Part shown: positions 1-11,855 of the stretch, one piece after another
Position numbering within the stretch: the first letter of the stretch is position 1
How the letters are laid out: every line of letters begins with the position of its first letter
Assembly: GCA_017607445.1 (NCBI GenBank)
Contig: JAEVHH010000002.1
Coordinates: 2,285,501 to 2,349,500, forward strand
Source of the DNA: Histoplasma ohiense
Lineage: Eukaryota; Ascomycota; Eurotiomycetes; Onygenales; Ajellomycetaceae
Reading direction: 5' to 3'
Length of the DNA: 64,000 nucleotides
Made by a program: the position numbers and the translations under genes
Notes under the pieces: model-generated
Told to the model about the DNA's origin: nothing
What the model saw: only the letters and a program-made list of their open reading frames with translations
Databases searched by the model: none

Positions 1-64
1 AGTGCCATGTACTAGCCGTGATAACTAACACAATATCCAGCACGAAACCAATTTAAAGAAACAG

Positions 65-298
65 GGTATGCTTCCTCTCACCTTCACTGACCCAGCCGAC
101 TATGACAAGATCCAGCCCAATGACATCGTCGACCTGATGTGCACCGAGCTTGCTGTTGGAAAACCCATGACTCTTCGTGTCCATCCCAAGGATGGCAAGT
201 CGTTCGACATCTCTCTCTCCCACACCTTCAACGAGTCTCAGATCCAATGGTTCAAGGACGGAAGCGCCCTGAACACCATGGCCAAGCAGCGTGCTTAG
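65..298 (+). CDS. aco1: Aconitate hydratase, mitochondrial (C-terminal exon, partial)
   Basis: This is the last exon of aconitase, the 4Fe-4S enzyme that isomerises citrate to isocitrate in the mitochondrial TCA cycle. The window opens inside the preceding intron: a branch-like ctaac lies near base 25 and the acceptor AG is at 63-64. The exon then encodes 77 residues, beginning GMLPLTF and ending before the stop at 296-298. The sequence LPLTFxDPADYD, the IQPNDIVD segment, HPKDGK and the final SLSHTFNESQIQWFKDGSALN match the swivel (domain 4) C-terminus of mitochondrial aconitases. The 5' exons, with the iron-sulfur cysteines, lie outside the window. A homoaconitase is less likely because the C-terminal wording is that of the canonical aconitase. 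Confidence 0.9.
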   Translation, partial: GMLPLTFTDPADYDKIQPNDIVDLMCTELAVGKPMTLRVHPKDGKSFDISLSHTFNESQIQWFKDGSALNTMAKQRA

Positions 299-1297
299 AA
301 AATATTTTGATTTCATTTCCGACTATTCATTAAAGAAAAACTCTAAGGCCTGCGAAGAAAAGTTGGTAGCGTTGGTATTTGCAGTGTCGTCATCCCTTGT
401 TTATGTATGAATATGTCCCCATATTTTGCATTTCTCTCTATATAAGGCATGAAGAGAACGGATAAAATCTTGGAGAGGGAAAGGTTTGGGTGGGAGGCAT
501 TGTTGTCGGGTGTTGGACAACGAAATTTTACGAGCCTAGAGGAGAAAAGCAGGGAACCTAGGCCAAAATGCTAGTGCATTGTGGTGAAGAGCGTAGTAGG
601 GTCATTACCCGTCCTCGTCGCCGCAAACAGCAGCACCCTAGGTACGATTTAGCGGGTTTACTCTTTGATGATCTTCTCTCCTGCAATCTGCATTGGCAAA
701 TACGAAGCGAGAACCTTTCTCGAAGAGGAAACGCCCGTCAGTCCTGCTTGAATCGATCAGACACGAGCGGCAACGCCAAGAGGGTGGATATTAAACACAT
801 CGCATCGACTGGGAGTTGAAACGGTTTAGTTCGCAGTTGGATATCCAAAATAGGGACATGTTACAACTATGTCACATTCTTCACTTTTTCCTCTCTCATC
901 AGCCAACCTCCCCACCCCAGCTTTTTTCTATCCACTCCCTTCACTTCGCTAAAACTCCATCCTATACCCTACCAGCCCAAATTTTCCCGAACCCTCGCGC
1001 CTTCGATTAAGTTTTATGTTTACCCAGTTTGTCCAGTTCCTTTTTACGTGCTATTCCTCTACCTGTTTCGTATTATTTTCATTATCGTCTCAGGAAATGT
1101 AATGAAATCAACACAAATTTTTTGATGTGGCTTTCTTTCCTTTTTCCTTTTGTCTTGGTCTACCACTTTGCTTATGATTTCTTCACATATATATACAACA
1201 GTACATATGTTAACTATACATAAATATTATCCGTTATTTTAACATGATATTCTCTCACATTCGATTTCTACGCGTCCTTTTATATATCGATTCGCTT

Positions 1298-1299
<2 letters not shown>

Positions 1300-1332
<33 letters not shown>
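1300..1332. repeat. Poly(T) tract, 33 bases
   Basis: Uninterrupted run of 33 T. It is a simple homopolymer with no flanking direct repeat that would mark a retroposed poly(A) tail. Its length may be inexact in assemblies. Confidence 0.9.
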
Positions 1333-1334
<2 letters not shown>

Positions 1335-2469
1335 ATTCTGTAGATTTACTGGGATAATCAAGCATTATATATATACGGTCATCGAGTAACAAGGTTCAAA
1401 AAAAGAGAAAGAAAAGGGTATCAGGCTTCACACACTCACTGTATTTCAAAATACCCGCTTTTATTATTCAAATGAGATATCATTCCTTACATGCTCAGAA
1501 GATAATCTTCGAACTCAGACCGACCTTTCTCGGAACTTTAAACAAGACAGGCGACGATTCAAGAGCAAAGTGGACAGACAAATGGCTCGTAAATATATAT
1601 ATATATATACATATACAAGGCCAGTCAAAAGAAAAAACGAGGTGGCCCCCTGTATATGGATTTCTAGAGCAGAAATGCCGAGGTTCAGACAAGATGCTAC
1701 CGCCGGGGGGGGAGAGGGGGGGCGCTTGTTTGTTTTTCACTTTGATACTGATACGGATCATGATGGATAAAAAAGTTGATAATGAAAAGAAATCCAAAGC
1801 GATCCATACTAGTATTATTTAAAAATGCGATTGGAATTTTACTATTTGCTCTTGGACGAAGAACCGTGGATGGTTGGAAGAAAGTACTTTGAAATCCGGT
1901 AACCACTAGTTATATATATACAGAGTATGTACTCCATTGTTACCCGGCTATGAGTTTGTCTCTCGTTTTCTCCCATGTCCCCCTCTTCTGCATCGTCTCT
2001 CTGAACCATTCAGTTACTGACTTATATTGCTGTGCTTTCCCGTGATATTTCTGCAATATTTTCCCTATTTTTTTTTCCTTTTTCTTCTTTTTCGATCTCT
2101 CTTAGCAAATGGAGCCGTCAGGCTGAAAAGACAATAACCGAGCTTCATCCATATAAATCTCTCGTCAAAGCCTTTTTCTTTATCAAGGGCTGATATTTCG
2201 ATTTTTTTGCTTAACTTTGTCTCCTTTTACGTAGACTTTTGCATACCTGCAGAAAAACAAACGCCGTCTATATCCCCCTGTCCGGAGCCTGCCTATATTC
2301 AGGAATTTTCCCTTGTGGATTGTTAGCCGGTGCTTCTCAAGAAAAGTTCCAAGGGAACAATAAATACAAACCATCTCCCAATATTGTTTAAAGAGACCGG
2401 GGTGAAAAATACATTTATTACTTCCCACATATGCTTTATTCTCAACAATTAAAATCAAAATAACTATTG

Positions 2470-2493
2470 AAAAAAAAAAAAAAAAAAAAAAAA
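2470..2493. repeat. Poly(A) tract abutting a start codon
   Basis: 24 consecutive A, followed by CC and then the ATG of the LACTB2-like gene at 2496. It would form the 3' end of that mRNA's 5' leader if transcription starts upstream. Confidence 0.9.
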
Positions 2494-2495
2494 CC

Positions 2496-3802
2496 ATGGC
2501 GGCGCAGCGATTTCCACTGCCGGAGGTGGAAAGGTTGAGCGGATCGGTTATTAGGTTGCTTGCAGGGAATCCCGGGAAGGTGAGTTAACTATGCACTGTG
2601 TATGTATTCTGTACTGTGCCTATCTAATCTACATCTCACCCCACTGAGCGAGTACGGGTGCAATCCAACAATGGCTCAGAAACCACGATATGGCATTGTA
2701 TAACTAGCGATTGCGATTTTGCTAACCAAATCTCATTGTTCCTGCTCAAGTACACATTGCAAGGTGAGAACGGACCTCAATATCCCGAATTCTACAACCC
2801 ACGCAGAGCCGGAAAACTCGCTGTCTTCGGCTACTGAAATGCTGACAAATGCCATATCGTCGAACTTTGCGAAAAATGAATGAAAATATCAGGCACAAAC
2901 ACTTACCTCGTTGGTCGGGGAGCTCAACGTCTTCTGATAGACACAGGCGAAGGCCGACCCAGCTGGTCCGCTGTACTCAGAGAGCTCCTAGCTGCCGAGA
3001 AGGCTACGGTCAAGCATGCGCTTTTGACACACTGTCATCGCGACCATGTCGGCGGCGTCGCAGATTTATTGAAGATGTGCCCGGAGGCGCAAGTGTATAA
3101 GCATGATGGCCAAGAGGGTCAGTTGACTATTGAAGATGGACAGATTTTCCAGGTGCAAGGCGCCACGCTGAGAGCTATACATACGCCTGGCCATACGACT
3201 GACCATGTTTCCTTTTTGTTGGAGGACGAGAATGCGTTGTTTACGGGTGATAGTAAGTTAGCTCTGTTTTCTCCTTCTTTCTGGAAATTGTGAAACCTCT
3301 TCCTCCCCCTCCCCCCACCTTTTTTTTTTCTTCTTCGTTTTTGTGGCATGTCTGATATTTCTCTGCTCTAGACGTGCTTGGCCATGGAACGGCAGTTTTC
3401 GAAGACCTTGTCCTGTACCTGTCCACACTGGAAAAGATGCGTAACCTTGGTGCTGGTAGAGGATATCCGGGGCATGGTGCCGTGATCGAAGACTGTGAAG
3501 CCAAGATTACGGAATACATTGACCATCGCCGCCAGAGGGAGGAAGAAGTATTTCGAGTGCTGAAGTTTGGAGGTTTGGATAATGGCAAGGTCAGGGCCGC
3601 GACAGCAGCGCAAGGTAAACCTCGGGCGTTGTCACCTGCCGACTTGGTAGCGGTTATTTATCCTGATCTCGCGGAGGAACTACGCTTGTCGGCTTTGCGT
3701 GGGGTACTCCAGATGTTGCTAAAGCTAGAGGGTGAAGGCAAGGTAATCCGCGATGGGGAGTCGGAGAAATGGATGGTTAGGGGCGGGAAGGCGGCATTAT
3801 GA
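2496..3802 (+). CDS. LACTB2-like metallo-beta-lactamase-fold hydrolase
   Basis: Four exons: 2496-2579, 2751-2763, 2893-3252 and 3372-3802, giving 295 residues. The start has a good context (accATGG). Residues 28-37 read K-YTLQGTNTYLVG, the strand that opens the MBL fold in LACTB2 proteins. The Zn-binding THCHRDHVGG motif (HxHxDH) is in exon 3, followed by the second metal ligand in HTPGHTTDHVS and TGDNVLGHGTA at the exon 3/4 junction. GYPGHG comes later. The C-terminal half (RREEEVFRVL, LSPADLVAVIYPDL, then a winged-helix-like tail) is typical of the LACTB2/thioesterase-like family. Human LACTB2 is a mitochondrial endoribonuclease; fungal paralogues are thioesterases in polyketide clusters. 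No polyketide synthase is nearby, so the housekeeping role is the better guess. Exon 2 is only 13 bases long. Confidence 0.88.
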
Positions 3803-4792
3803 TTTATTCCTCATTGTAATGAATTTAAATTCGTTTGGCATTATGTGTAGCACATGCAGATATCAGATTGTATGCGCTTTTCGGCTTTGAATTGCGTCAT
3901 TATGTTTCGACGACCAGCGAAGTAGATAGATACTTTGACCACAACTCAGTCTACCAATAACTATAGGAGTATGCCACAACAAGCTTCCGTGGGAAGAGAT
4001 ATGAGAAGTTTCGTGCAGTACATTTGGATATAGTTTAACTAACTACGAGGTTACCGCTATTATTAAGCTTCGAAGTAAGTGAGTTAGGGCTGTCTGAACT
4101 CGGAAACGACGTCAGGACCGCGCCGGATGCTAGCCAGTTTCCCTGCAGTCGAGCGCCGACACAACATCCAACATTCTGTCGATGGAACTGGAACCTGTCT
4201 CCCTGCCATGTCCCCGGATCCCGCTGTCTTGTCCCCGCGCCCGCTTCCTTCGCCTACTTCGCCTGGCTCCGTGACGTGTGGTCCTGCCCGCCTGTGAACT
4301 TCTCGCGTTGTTCCTTGTTCTTGCAATGCTTCATTATTGAGCTCCAACCCAATAACTACGTCTTATCTCTCTTTTCCTGGGTCGCTTCTGCTGCCAAGTA
4401 AGTGGTGCTAGAGCAGCCCGTCGTACCTTGGTCGATAATTCCTGTATAAACCGTTTTCGCTCCATGGCAAATTGGTACGTAAACGTGGGGACCTTTATAT
4501 TTTGATTATTATTGCTGGATGTTGTGCCATAGCAAAAACTATTCCCCGCGGCCCCCCTCCGCTTTATCACTTATCGTCTTGTAACTTCAAAACGAATGCA
4601 GATTTTTTCTTCGATTTGCATTGTATTGTCTTTATTTATACTAATTCGTTGAAAAAATAAAAATTAATAGCCAACCGGCTGTGTTGATTCCAATATATGT
4701 CCTGGCGCAGCCGTCCCACCTCCCCAACCAAACCAAAGCGCAGGCGTTCATGAACTGATATTATTCTTATCCTAATTTCGGAATTTTACACC
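3803..4792. other. Intergenic region, no gene seen
   Basis: About 1 kb containing the 3' UTR of the LACTB2-like gene and the promoter/5' leader of the trehalose synthase gene. I see no supported coding region. Confidence 0.6.
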
Positions 4793-6673
4793 ATGCCATC
4801 TCTGGAGAGCCCCCTCAAGGAGGGTGCAAGGCTGCTCCTGGTCTCCAATCGCTTACCCATCACAATCAAACGATCCGATGATGGCAAGTATGAGTTTTCG
4901 ATGTCGTCGGGCGGTCTCGTCAGTGGACTGAGTGGGTTATCGAAATCAACGACGTTCCAATGGTACGGATGGCCTGGTTTAGAAGTGCCGGAGGATGAAA
5001 TCCATTTGGTGAAAAAAAGATTGTCCGATGAGTACGATGCAGTTCCTGTGCTTATCGATGATGAATTGGCGGATAGACATTATAACGGATTTTCAAGTAA
5101 GGGATTATCCCCCGAGTTTCGCTAAGTTCAATGCTGTTCCGATCTTGCATGATTTCATAACTGATTTCATTCCTACGACATGCGCCCCCAGATTCTATAC
5201 TGTGGCCACTTTTCCACTACCATCCGGGGGAAATAACTTTTGACGAGTCCGCGTGGTACGCGTATCGAGATGCAAACCGTCTTTTCGCTAAGGCTATCGC
5301 GAATGATGTGAAGGATGGCGACCTTGTATGGGTCCACGACTACCATTTAATGCTGCTGCCAGCAATGCTACGCGAAGAAATCGGAACGTCAAAAAAGAAT
5401 GTGAAGATCGGATTCTTCCTGCACACACCTTTTCCCAGCAGTGAGATATATCGAATCTTGCCCGTCCGGAACGAACTGCTACTAGGAGTGTTGCACTGTG
5501 ATTTGATTGGATTCCATACTTATGACTATGCACGACACTTCTTAAGTAGTTGTTCGAGAATACTGTAGGGGACTCCCCAACGACTTTAGTGCATATCCAT
5601 CCTTTTTCGCTAATACCAGTGAACAGTGGCTTATCGACCACTCCAAACGGTGTGGAATTTCAAGGCAAAATCATCGCCGTGGGCGCGTTCCCTATCGGTA
5701 TTGATCCGGAGAAATTTACAGAAGGTCTTAAAAAGGAGAAGGTGCAGAAACGGATAACTGCTCTCGAGCAAAAATTCCAAGGGGTCAAGTTGATGGTCGG
5801 GGTGGATAGGCTAGACTACATAAAGGGTGTTCCGCAAAAATTACATGCTCTTGAAGTCTTCCTAACAGATCATCCTGAGTGGATTGGCAAAGTGGTGCTG
5901 GTACAGGTTGCTGTTCCCAGCAGACAAGACGTGGAGGAATACCAGAACTTGAGAGCTGTTGTCAATGAGCTTGTTGGGAGAATCAATGGTAAATTTGGTA
6001 AGTTCATTCCACCAACCTAGGGTGAACCTCACCCGGGAGACATAAATTCTAACGATTTGGCCAAGGCACGGTTGAATTCATGCCAATACATTTCATGCAC
6101 AAATCAGTTAACTTCGACGAACTAATTGCGCTCTACGCCGTTTCGGACGTCTGTGTGGTCTCCTCAACCAGGGATGGTATGAATCTTGTTTCTTACGAAT
6201 ACATAGCAACCCAGAAGAAACGTCACGGATGCCTAGTTTTATCAGAATTTGCCGGCGCGGCGCAGAGTCTCAATGGCAGCATCATTGTCAACCCATGGAA
6301 TACGGAGGAGCTCGCCAACGCCTTCCAGGAGGCCGTAACGATGAGTGATGAACAGAGGACCTTAAATTTTTCCAAACTTGATAAATATGTTTCGAAATAC
6401 ACAAGGTTCGTCCTCCCATTGCCACTAACTACTTGGCCACGACAAGGAATGTGCTTCATGGATTGACCACCGTGGCTCACTTGTACTTTTTTTAACCATT
6501 ATAGTGCTTTCTGGGGCCAATCTTTCGTCTCTGAGCTTACGAGAATTTCAGAACACGGAGAGAAAAAGCTCCGGCTACGGAGATCCTCAAAGGTGCCTGA
6601 GGAGACGGCTAAAGACGCGGTTGTGGCTTCCATTCCCGTGGATGATTCTACAAAAAATGAAAATAAAAAATGA
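4793..6673 (+). CDS. tps1: Alpha,alpha-trehalose-phosphate synthase (UDP-forming)
   Basis: Five exons: 4793-5096, 5192-5564, 5627-5997, 6066-6405 and 6505-6673, giving 518 residues, the usual TpsA/Tps1 size. The enzyme transfers glucose from UDP-glucose to glucose-6-phosphate, the first step of trehalose synthesis in the cytosol. It is a GT20 family member with a GT-B fold. Visible landmarks in order: LLVSNRLPI near the N-terminus, SGGLVSGL, WYGWPG, ILWPLFHYHPGE, VHDYHLMLLP, FFLHTPFPSSE, GVDRLDYIKG, PSRQDVEEY, then the donor-binding SSTRDGMNLVSYEY and LSEFAGAAQSL. It ends in a short Lys/Asp-rich tail after WGQSFVSELTRI. There is no phosphatase domain, so it is the catalytic synthase and not a Tps2/Tsl1-type subunit. 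Trehalose protects conidia against heat and desiccation. All junctions restore conserved residues. Confidence 0.97.
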
Positions 6674-7513
6674 AGATCCGTTAGGACACCGAAAGATAAA
6701 GTTACGTTCAATTGAGAACGGAATATGAATAGCTACGAGTTTAAAATGCTTTTACCGAAACGGCATTACCCGGAGCGCAACCTGTATTTCGAGGTGGAAA
6801 GGGAACAAGGGCTTTGTCGAGTTTATCTATAGCAATTAATCGCAGCCTATTTGTTTCTCTTCCCTTTTTGTTTCTGCTCAGCTGGGTGGGTTATTTGTTG
6901 GGGTTGAGGCCTGTTTGTTTCTCTCTCTCTCTTTCGTTGTCTTTGCTTTCTTTTGCTTCTATTAAAAAGCTATTCCTCTGTTCCCAATCTATCTTTATCT
7001 TGAAAACTTTAACCTCCCTGAACTGTGAAGCAGTGTTTGCCATTCAGACGCGCTTTCTCTCTTGTACTGTACAGTACATAAATCTAGCACATCCTGATGC
7101 CTGTATATAAACGTTCAATGCAAACAGAACAAATGCACGTGATCTTGAACTTCTCCCAAATTTCTCCCAAAGCCTGAGAGCGACAGCGACAGCGACAACC
7201 AGAAAACTTATTGGGGTGGAAACATGAAGAGCATATTCTCAAATTAAAGCCCCATTTTCAGATTGTCCACAATCTCGAGTGGTTTCCGCGCAAGGGGTAA
7301 TCCGCCCAATTGGACTCCGCAGGACCAACCCAAAGCCATATCCATACCGTCGTGTCCTTTTAGTGAACAACCCATATCATAAACCTCAAATTACGGCCAG
7401 AAAAGACATAGACTCTGAGAATCCGACTGATATGTCCCTTACATCCTCTGACTGAGAGTGTATCGCCATAAGAGGGAAATTTCGTGGCCTTCTAAGGCCC
7501 GAACAACGCAACT
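6674..7513. other. Intergenic region, no gene seen
   Basis: About 840 bases between TPS1 and the uS17m gene. It includes a short CT repeat (6925-6944) and otherwise unremarkable sequence, serving as 3' UTR plus promoter. Confidence 0.55.
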
Positions 7514-8203
7514 ATGACTCCAAACACCGTCCTCTTCCGTGCCTCCGCGTACTCATCTCATTTTATCCCGAGCAATCGCGCAACACTCCATCCCTTCACC
7601 TCGCTTTCCTCTATAATACCAACCGTGCAATTGAGGCCCGGCAACCGCCAAATCCCTCTCCGAACCTTCACCACCTCCAAACAATCCCGGGAACAGGCAG
7701 TCCAATCCTCATCGCCCGTGTCACCACCACCACCACCAGCAGCAGCAGCCAACACAACCACGACCACAACGACCACAACCCCACCCCGCAACTCCCTAAC
7801 CCGCTACTCCCTAAAATTCGGCACCGTCCTCACCGCCGGTCGGATGGATAAAACCGTCCGCGTCCTGCACAAGCACACAACCTTCCACAAGAAACTCCAC
7901 AAATCCTACCCGGCCAGCACGGTCTATCTAGTCAGCGACCCTTGCAATTCGCTGCGACAGGGCGACGTGATTGAGTTCTCGAGCGGGTGGCGGACGAGCA
8001 AGAATGTGCGCCACGTCGTGGAGAGGATTGTGGCGCCGTTCGGCGTGCCGGTGGATCAGAGACCCCGGGTCCTTAGTCGGCCTGAGCGGGAGGCGTTGAA
8101 GGCGGAAAGAGACGAGAAGGCGGAGAAGATTATTGGCATTGGTAGGATTAAGAGGTTGGTTCGGAAGAGATTGGAGATCGAGAAGGAGAGGCGTGGGACT
8201 TAA
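7514..8203 (+). CDS. mrps17: Mitochondrial small-subunit ribosomal protein uS17m
   Basis: Single exon, 229 residues. Residues from about 100 to 178 form the S17 OB-fold: KFGTVLTAGRMDKTVRVL, then HKKLHKSYPASTVYLVSD, a GDVIEFSSGWRTSKNVRHVVERIVAPFG stretch broken by short loops, and a basic C-terminal tail (RIKRLVRKRLEIEKERR). The first ~95 residues are Ser/Arg/Thr-rich with few acids, as expected of a mitochondrial targeting sequence. They include a low-complexity Pro5-Ala4-Asn-Thr9 segment encoded by imperfect CCA/GCA/ACN repeats. The protein would bind 16S-like rRNA early in assembly of the mitoribosomal small subunit. The long N- and C-terminal extensions distinguish it from bacterial S17 (about 85 residues) and are normal for fungal mitochondrial forms. 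The downstream AAA ATPase gene is convergent. Confidence 0.93.
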   Translation: MTPNTVLFRASAYSSHFIPSNRATLHPFTSLSSIIPTVQLRPGNRQIPLRTFTTSKQSREQAVQSSSPVSPPPPPAAAANTTTTTTTTTPPRNSLTRYSLKFGTVLTAGRMDKTVRVLHKHTTFHKKLHKSYPASTVYLVSDPCNSLRQGDVIEFSSGWRTSKNVRHVVERIVAPFGVPVDQRPRVLSRPEREALKAERDEKAEKIIGIGRIKRLVRKRLEIEKERRGT

Positions 8204-9061
8204 AAACGGGGGGCGGGGGGCGGTGTAGGCCGGGGTTGGGTTGTGGGCGTTCTGGAGAGTTATTTTTGTTTGGGCTGAGAGATTGAATGAACGGATGTAT
8301 GGATGCTGTTGGGAAAGAGGCACGGTTGGTGAGGATCAAGTAAGCATACTTATAAAAATTGTACAAGACGGTTGTCGTTTTCTCTTGCTATCTCTCCATT
8401 TTACTTTGCAACAATGTGCAGTACAATACATCCGGTTATATAGTGTTTGGACGACACCACTTCTTCCCCTTTTTCTAGAATTCATACACTTCGTTCCTTT
8501 GTTACTTTGTATATACACCTTGGCGATTTGCCTCCTTTTCTTCACTATACAAGTATTTTGTCCACGTATTTAGGGTCCGGAAGTGGATAGAAAGACCACT
8601 CGGAACTTTCCCCAGAAAAGCCAATGCCGATATTAGAACGATAAACCTTTTCTCTAAGCCCAGGAAGACATACCACAACTTTAAAATCATGCAAAACAAA
8701 AACTGTGTGTCACCCATCTTTCCCGTACATGTAGCATCAAGGCACATCGATGGACTTCTCAGATGTAGAAACGTTGTACAGACAACGGGCAGGAAAGGGT
8801 GGTAATACAAAAATGAAGAAAACGAGGACATCTCAACGCAAAAGGGCGCATCCATATATACAGATATCTGACGGGATGACAAAGCTGCCAGAATAAAATA
8901 TAACAAATAAATGGTAAACGAACACCCACAATGCGGGAATACATAAAGAGAGAAGGAAAACCAAAGTTAAGCTAGTGCAGTCTCCGGCCATAATGAGATT
9001 ATGATACAAAATACCCAAAAATCCTAATGAACCAGGCAAAAGCAAGGCCCTACCTGGGCCC
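8204..9061. other. Convergent intergenic region, no gene seen
   Basis: About 860 bases between the convergent uS17m and AAA ATPase stop codons. It starts with a G-rich patch directly after the uS17m stop. No coding region is supported on either strand. Confidence 0.55.
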
Positions 9062-11855
9062 CTAACCACCTCTCTCACCAAACTCCTTTGCCCAGTCCTC
9101 ATGCTCCTTGAGGCCCTCGCGACTAACACTGGGTCGTATAGAACATAGCGACGCCTCAAAGTCTGCGAGGTGGATGGGCCGGATCTGGTCCATGGGAGTA
9201 TATAGGAGGGCTTCACCTAGGTTGCGCAACGGGCCCATGGCGGCATCTTTGGCCAAGGCGGTGATATCGGAGCCGGAGAAGCCTATTGTTTTGTCACTTA
9301 GGTTAGGCAAAGATGATTGTTTTAAAAATGGGTTGGGTTATATATAGATGGGAGGAAACATGACAGATGTGTCAGGCAAAAGACTCACCATCAGTAGCCT
9401 GAACAAGAGTCTCGATATCCTCACTCGATAGATCATGTTTCTGATGGCTCAACAAGCGTTCAATTTGCATCTTCCGCACCCCTGGTTCTGGTAACGGGAT
9501 ATACTGTCTCCTCACAAACCGCCGCCTAGCAGCCTCATCGATATCCCACGGCATATTCGTCGCAGCAAGAACTAACACTCGACTCGGATCGCCATCCTTC
9601 TTCTCCTTCTCCGTTTGCTCCCGCCCAGCCGCTGCTCGTTGTAAGTCCGACCACTGTATGAGGAACTCAGTCTTGGTTCGTCGGGACACTTCTGCTTCGC
9701 CAGACGCGGACCTCGCAGAAAGCAAGGAGTCGATCTCGTCAACGAAGATGATAGATGGAGCCATGTGTTTTGCCAGTCCGAAAAGAGCACGCACGAGTTT
9801 CTCGCTCTCACCATGCCATTTCGATGTTAAGCTTGATGCGGACACGGAGAAAAAGGTGGAGTGAGATTCCGTAGCCACGGATCGGGCAAGCATCGTTTTC
9901 CCCGTTCCCGGAGGCCCAAAGAGGAGCATTCCTCGAGCAGGTTCACGGAGCCCACTGAATAGATCCGGACGTAGGAAAGGGTATACGACGGCTTCTTTGA
10001 GTGCGTTCTTAGCAACTTCCAACCCAGCAACATCGTCCCAGTGGACTTCATCTCCTCTAACCACTATATCATTTAGGATTTGCCGTGCTGAGTTCTCATC
10101 AATGCCCTTGGGGAGGTTCTTCATGACATTTTCAACGCTTCTACTGCATTCTGCTGTATCTGATAAAGCGTGTTGCTTCGGTAACAAGGAGTTGTTTGGT
10201 TGAGTATGGAATTCTGCCCCCGACACCTCGGGCTTGGTCCCCCGCGGTATTGAAGATGTACGGACAGCGTTGATGGGCATACTGCTAAGCGTGCTGCACA
10301 AGGCATCGTCATTACCTACCGGTGATTGGGAATTCGAATAGCTCGAACCGCGACCCTTATTTTGAGGAACAGGTGTCGTCGTGCTTGTCGCAGGTCTCAT
10401 CGGAGTCATGTATCCCTCACCAGTATTATTTCCAAGTAACTGGGGCGGCAAAGTGGAGATGGGATTATTTCCTTGAGCGAACGTGGCGCCGCATCCTGAA
10501 GGTGGCCTTTCCTCCGGATGCCCGCCTAGATTAAAATAATCGGATTGAAATTTGGGTTTTAGGGGTGGGAACTGTGTTGGGGTGCTGGGTGATATGCCTT
10601 TTGTATTCGAAGTTGTACGGCTTATGGGACGCGGGGGTTCGGACAGGTCTATCAAAAGGTCGGGGTTGGATGTGTGGAGGGCCGTAGCAGCAGCATCAGC
10701 GGCAAGAGCGCTTGATGAGCCAGGCTGTTGAGTTCGGGACTGCTGTGGCGATCCCGTTGGACTAGACGACCGGAGGTAGTCTGAGAGATAGGATGTTTTG
10801 GTGTGTCGAGACATGTCGCTACTGGAAAAAAGACCCTTCCGCGAGCTGGGATCGACGGCTGGATTCTTCTTAGGCGTAGTTGTTGCAGCACCGGACCTGG
10901 ACAAGCGGGAAATAGAACTCCATGCTAAGCCCGCAGCCCTAGATGCCGATAGTGCAGGCCGGGACTCAGCTCGTTCGGTCCGCTCACCGGTATCTTTATC
11001 CCTCGAACTGGAGCTCATCTTAGGGTCCTTGGTCCGTAAGGTCGTCAACATGGTTCTCTTTTCCGGGCTTGAGATTCTCGACAGTGTATTCGCCGATAGT
11101 GAAGATGATTGAGGAGACGACGGAGATAGGGAAGTCGAGTTGCATCCATGAGCGGGCTTCTCACTTGATCGTTGTCTGAGCAGCGAATCTCCGCTCGGTC
11201 TCTGTGGCAATGACGCTCTCCTATTGGACACAGGAGCAGAGGCTCGTGAAGGTGGCCGTGAGAGTTGCGCATAAGTAAATGACGGTACTGTGCCATCTGC
11301 AAGCCAGCCGGGTGTCGTGGGCGAGCTAGACACCGCACCGGTTTCGTTCAGCTGTACCTTCCCAGTTTCCTGTTCCCCAAGGGATGCGCTCGGCGCCACC
11401 TGCAGGAAGCCAGCTTCCTTACGGCTTTCACTCAGTGCATTCAGCAAATCTATGCGCTCCTTGCATTGCAGCTCCAAGTCGCGCAGCGAATCGTGGAGGG
11501 CCTTCTCAGTTTCAGTCTTGGGGACATAATGTTTGGACATTCTATAGGCGTTGTGGTGCTCTAACGTTTGGAGGGCGGAGCGCCATGATCTAAGAGCTTC
11601 CGCCTCATTATTCTAGATAGTACAGGAGACCGGGAAAGTCAGCTTGAAGCAATTTGCAGGAGAGAAGAGGGAGGTATATTATAAACCACAGTTAAGGGTG
11701 GGGGCTCTCGGGAAAGCATTGTGACAAGAGGCCGCCAATGCCACCAAGCCAGACCCAACACGCACCTGGCCTTCAAAAAACACCGCCGTTGAGCACATCA
11801 GGTAGCATTCATCGTAAGTTTTCTGCATCGCAGACGAGGGTTTGGAACGCATCAT
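9062..11855 (-). CDS. AAA ATPase of the meiotic clade (Sap1/Yta6, spastin/fidgetin-like)
   Basis: Three exons on the minus strand: 11855-11766, 11612-9389 and 9282-9062, giving 844 residues. The N-terminus (DECYLMCSTAVFFEGQ joined to NNEAEALRSW) looks like the helical MIT-like module of fungal Sap1-type proteins and continues into a basic coiled segment with ELQCKERIDLL. A Ser/Thr/Pro-rich disordered linker (about residues 90-480) follows. The AAA module has DDVAGLEVAKNALKEAV, Walker A GPPGTGKT (596-603), Walker B IIFVDEID (651-658), sensor AATN, the RRR arginine finger, and a Vps4-type C-terminus containing GFSGSDITALAKDAA. This clade remodels microtubule or ESCRT complexes; the fungal Sap1 role is poorly defined. 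An in-frame stop immediately precedes the chosen ATG. A further 5' exon upstream (12.0-12.3 kb) cannot be excluded, because the AG at 11842-11843 could serve as an acceptor. Confidence 0.87.

Larger units (their letters stand above)
299..2495. other. Intergenic region with homopolymer tracts, no supported gene
   Basis: About 2.2 kb between the aconitase stop and the next start. It is AT-rich and holds a T33 run (1300-1332), a TA-rich patch around 1591-1612, a G-rich patch near 1704-1721 and an A24 run (2470-2493). No reading frame here has domain character or splice-supported continuity. The first few hundred bases are presumably the aconitase 3' UTR. Confidence 0.6.

Noticed and set aside
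2496..3802. Polyketide-cluster thioesterase interpretation of the MBL-fold gene
   Set aside because: No polyketide synthase, tailoring enzyme or regulator lies nearby; neighbours are aconitase and trehalose synthase.
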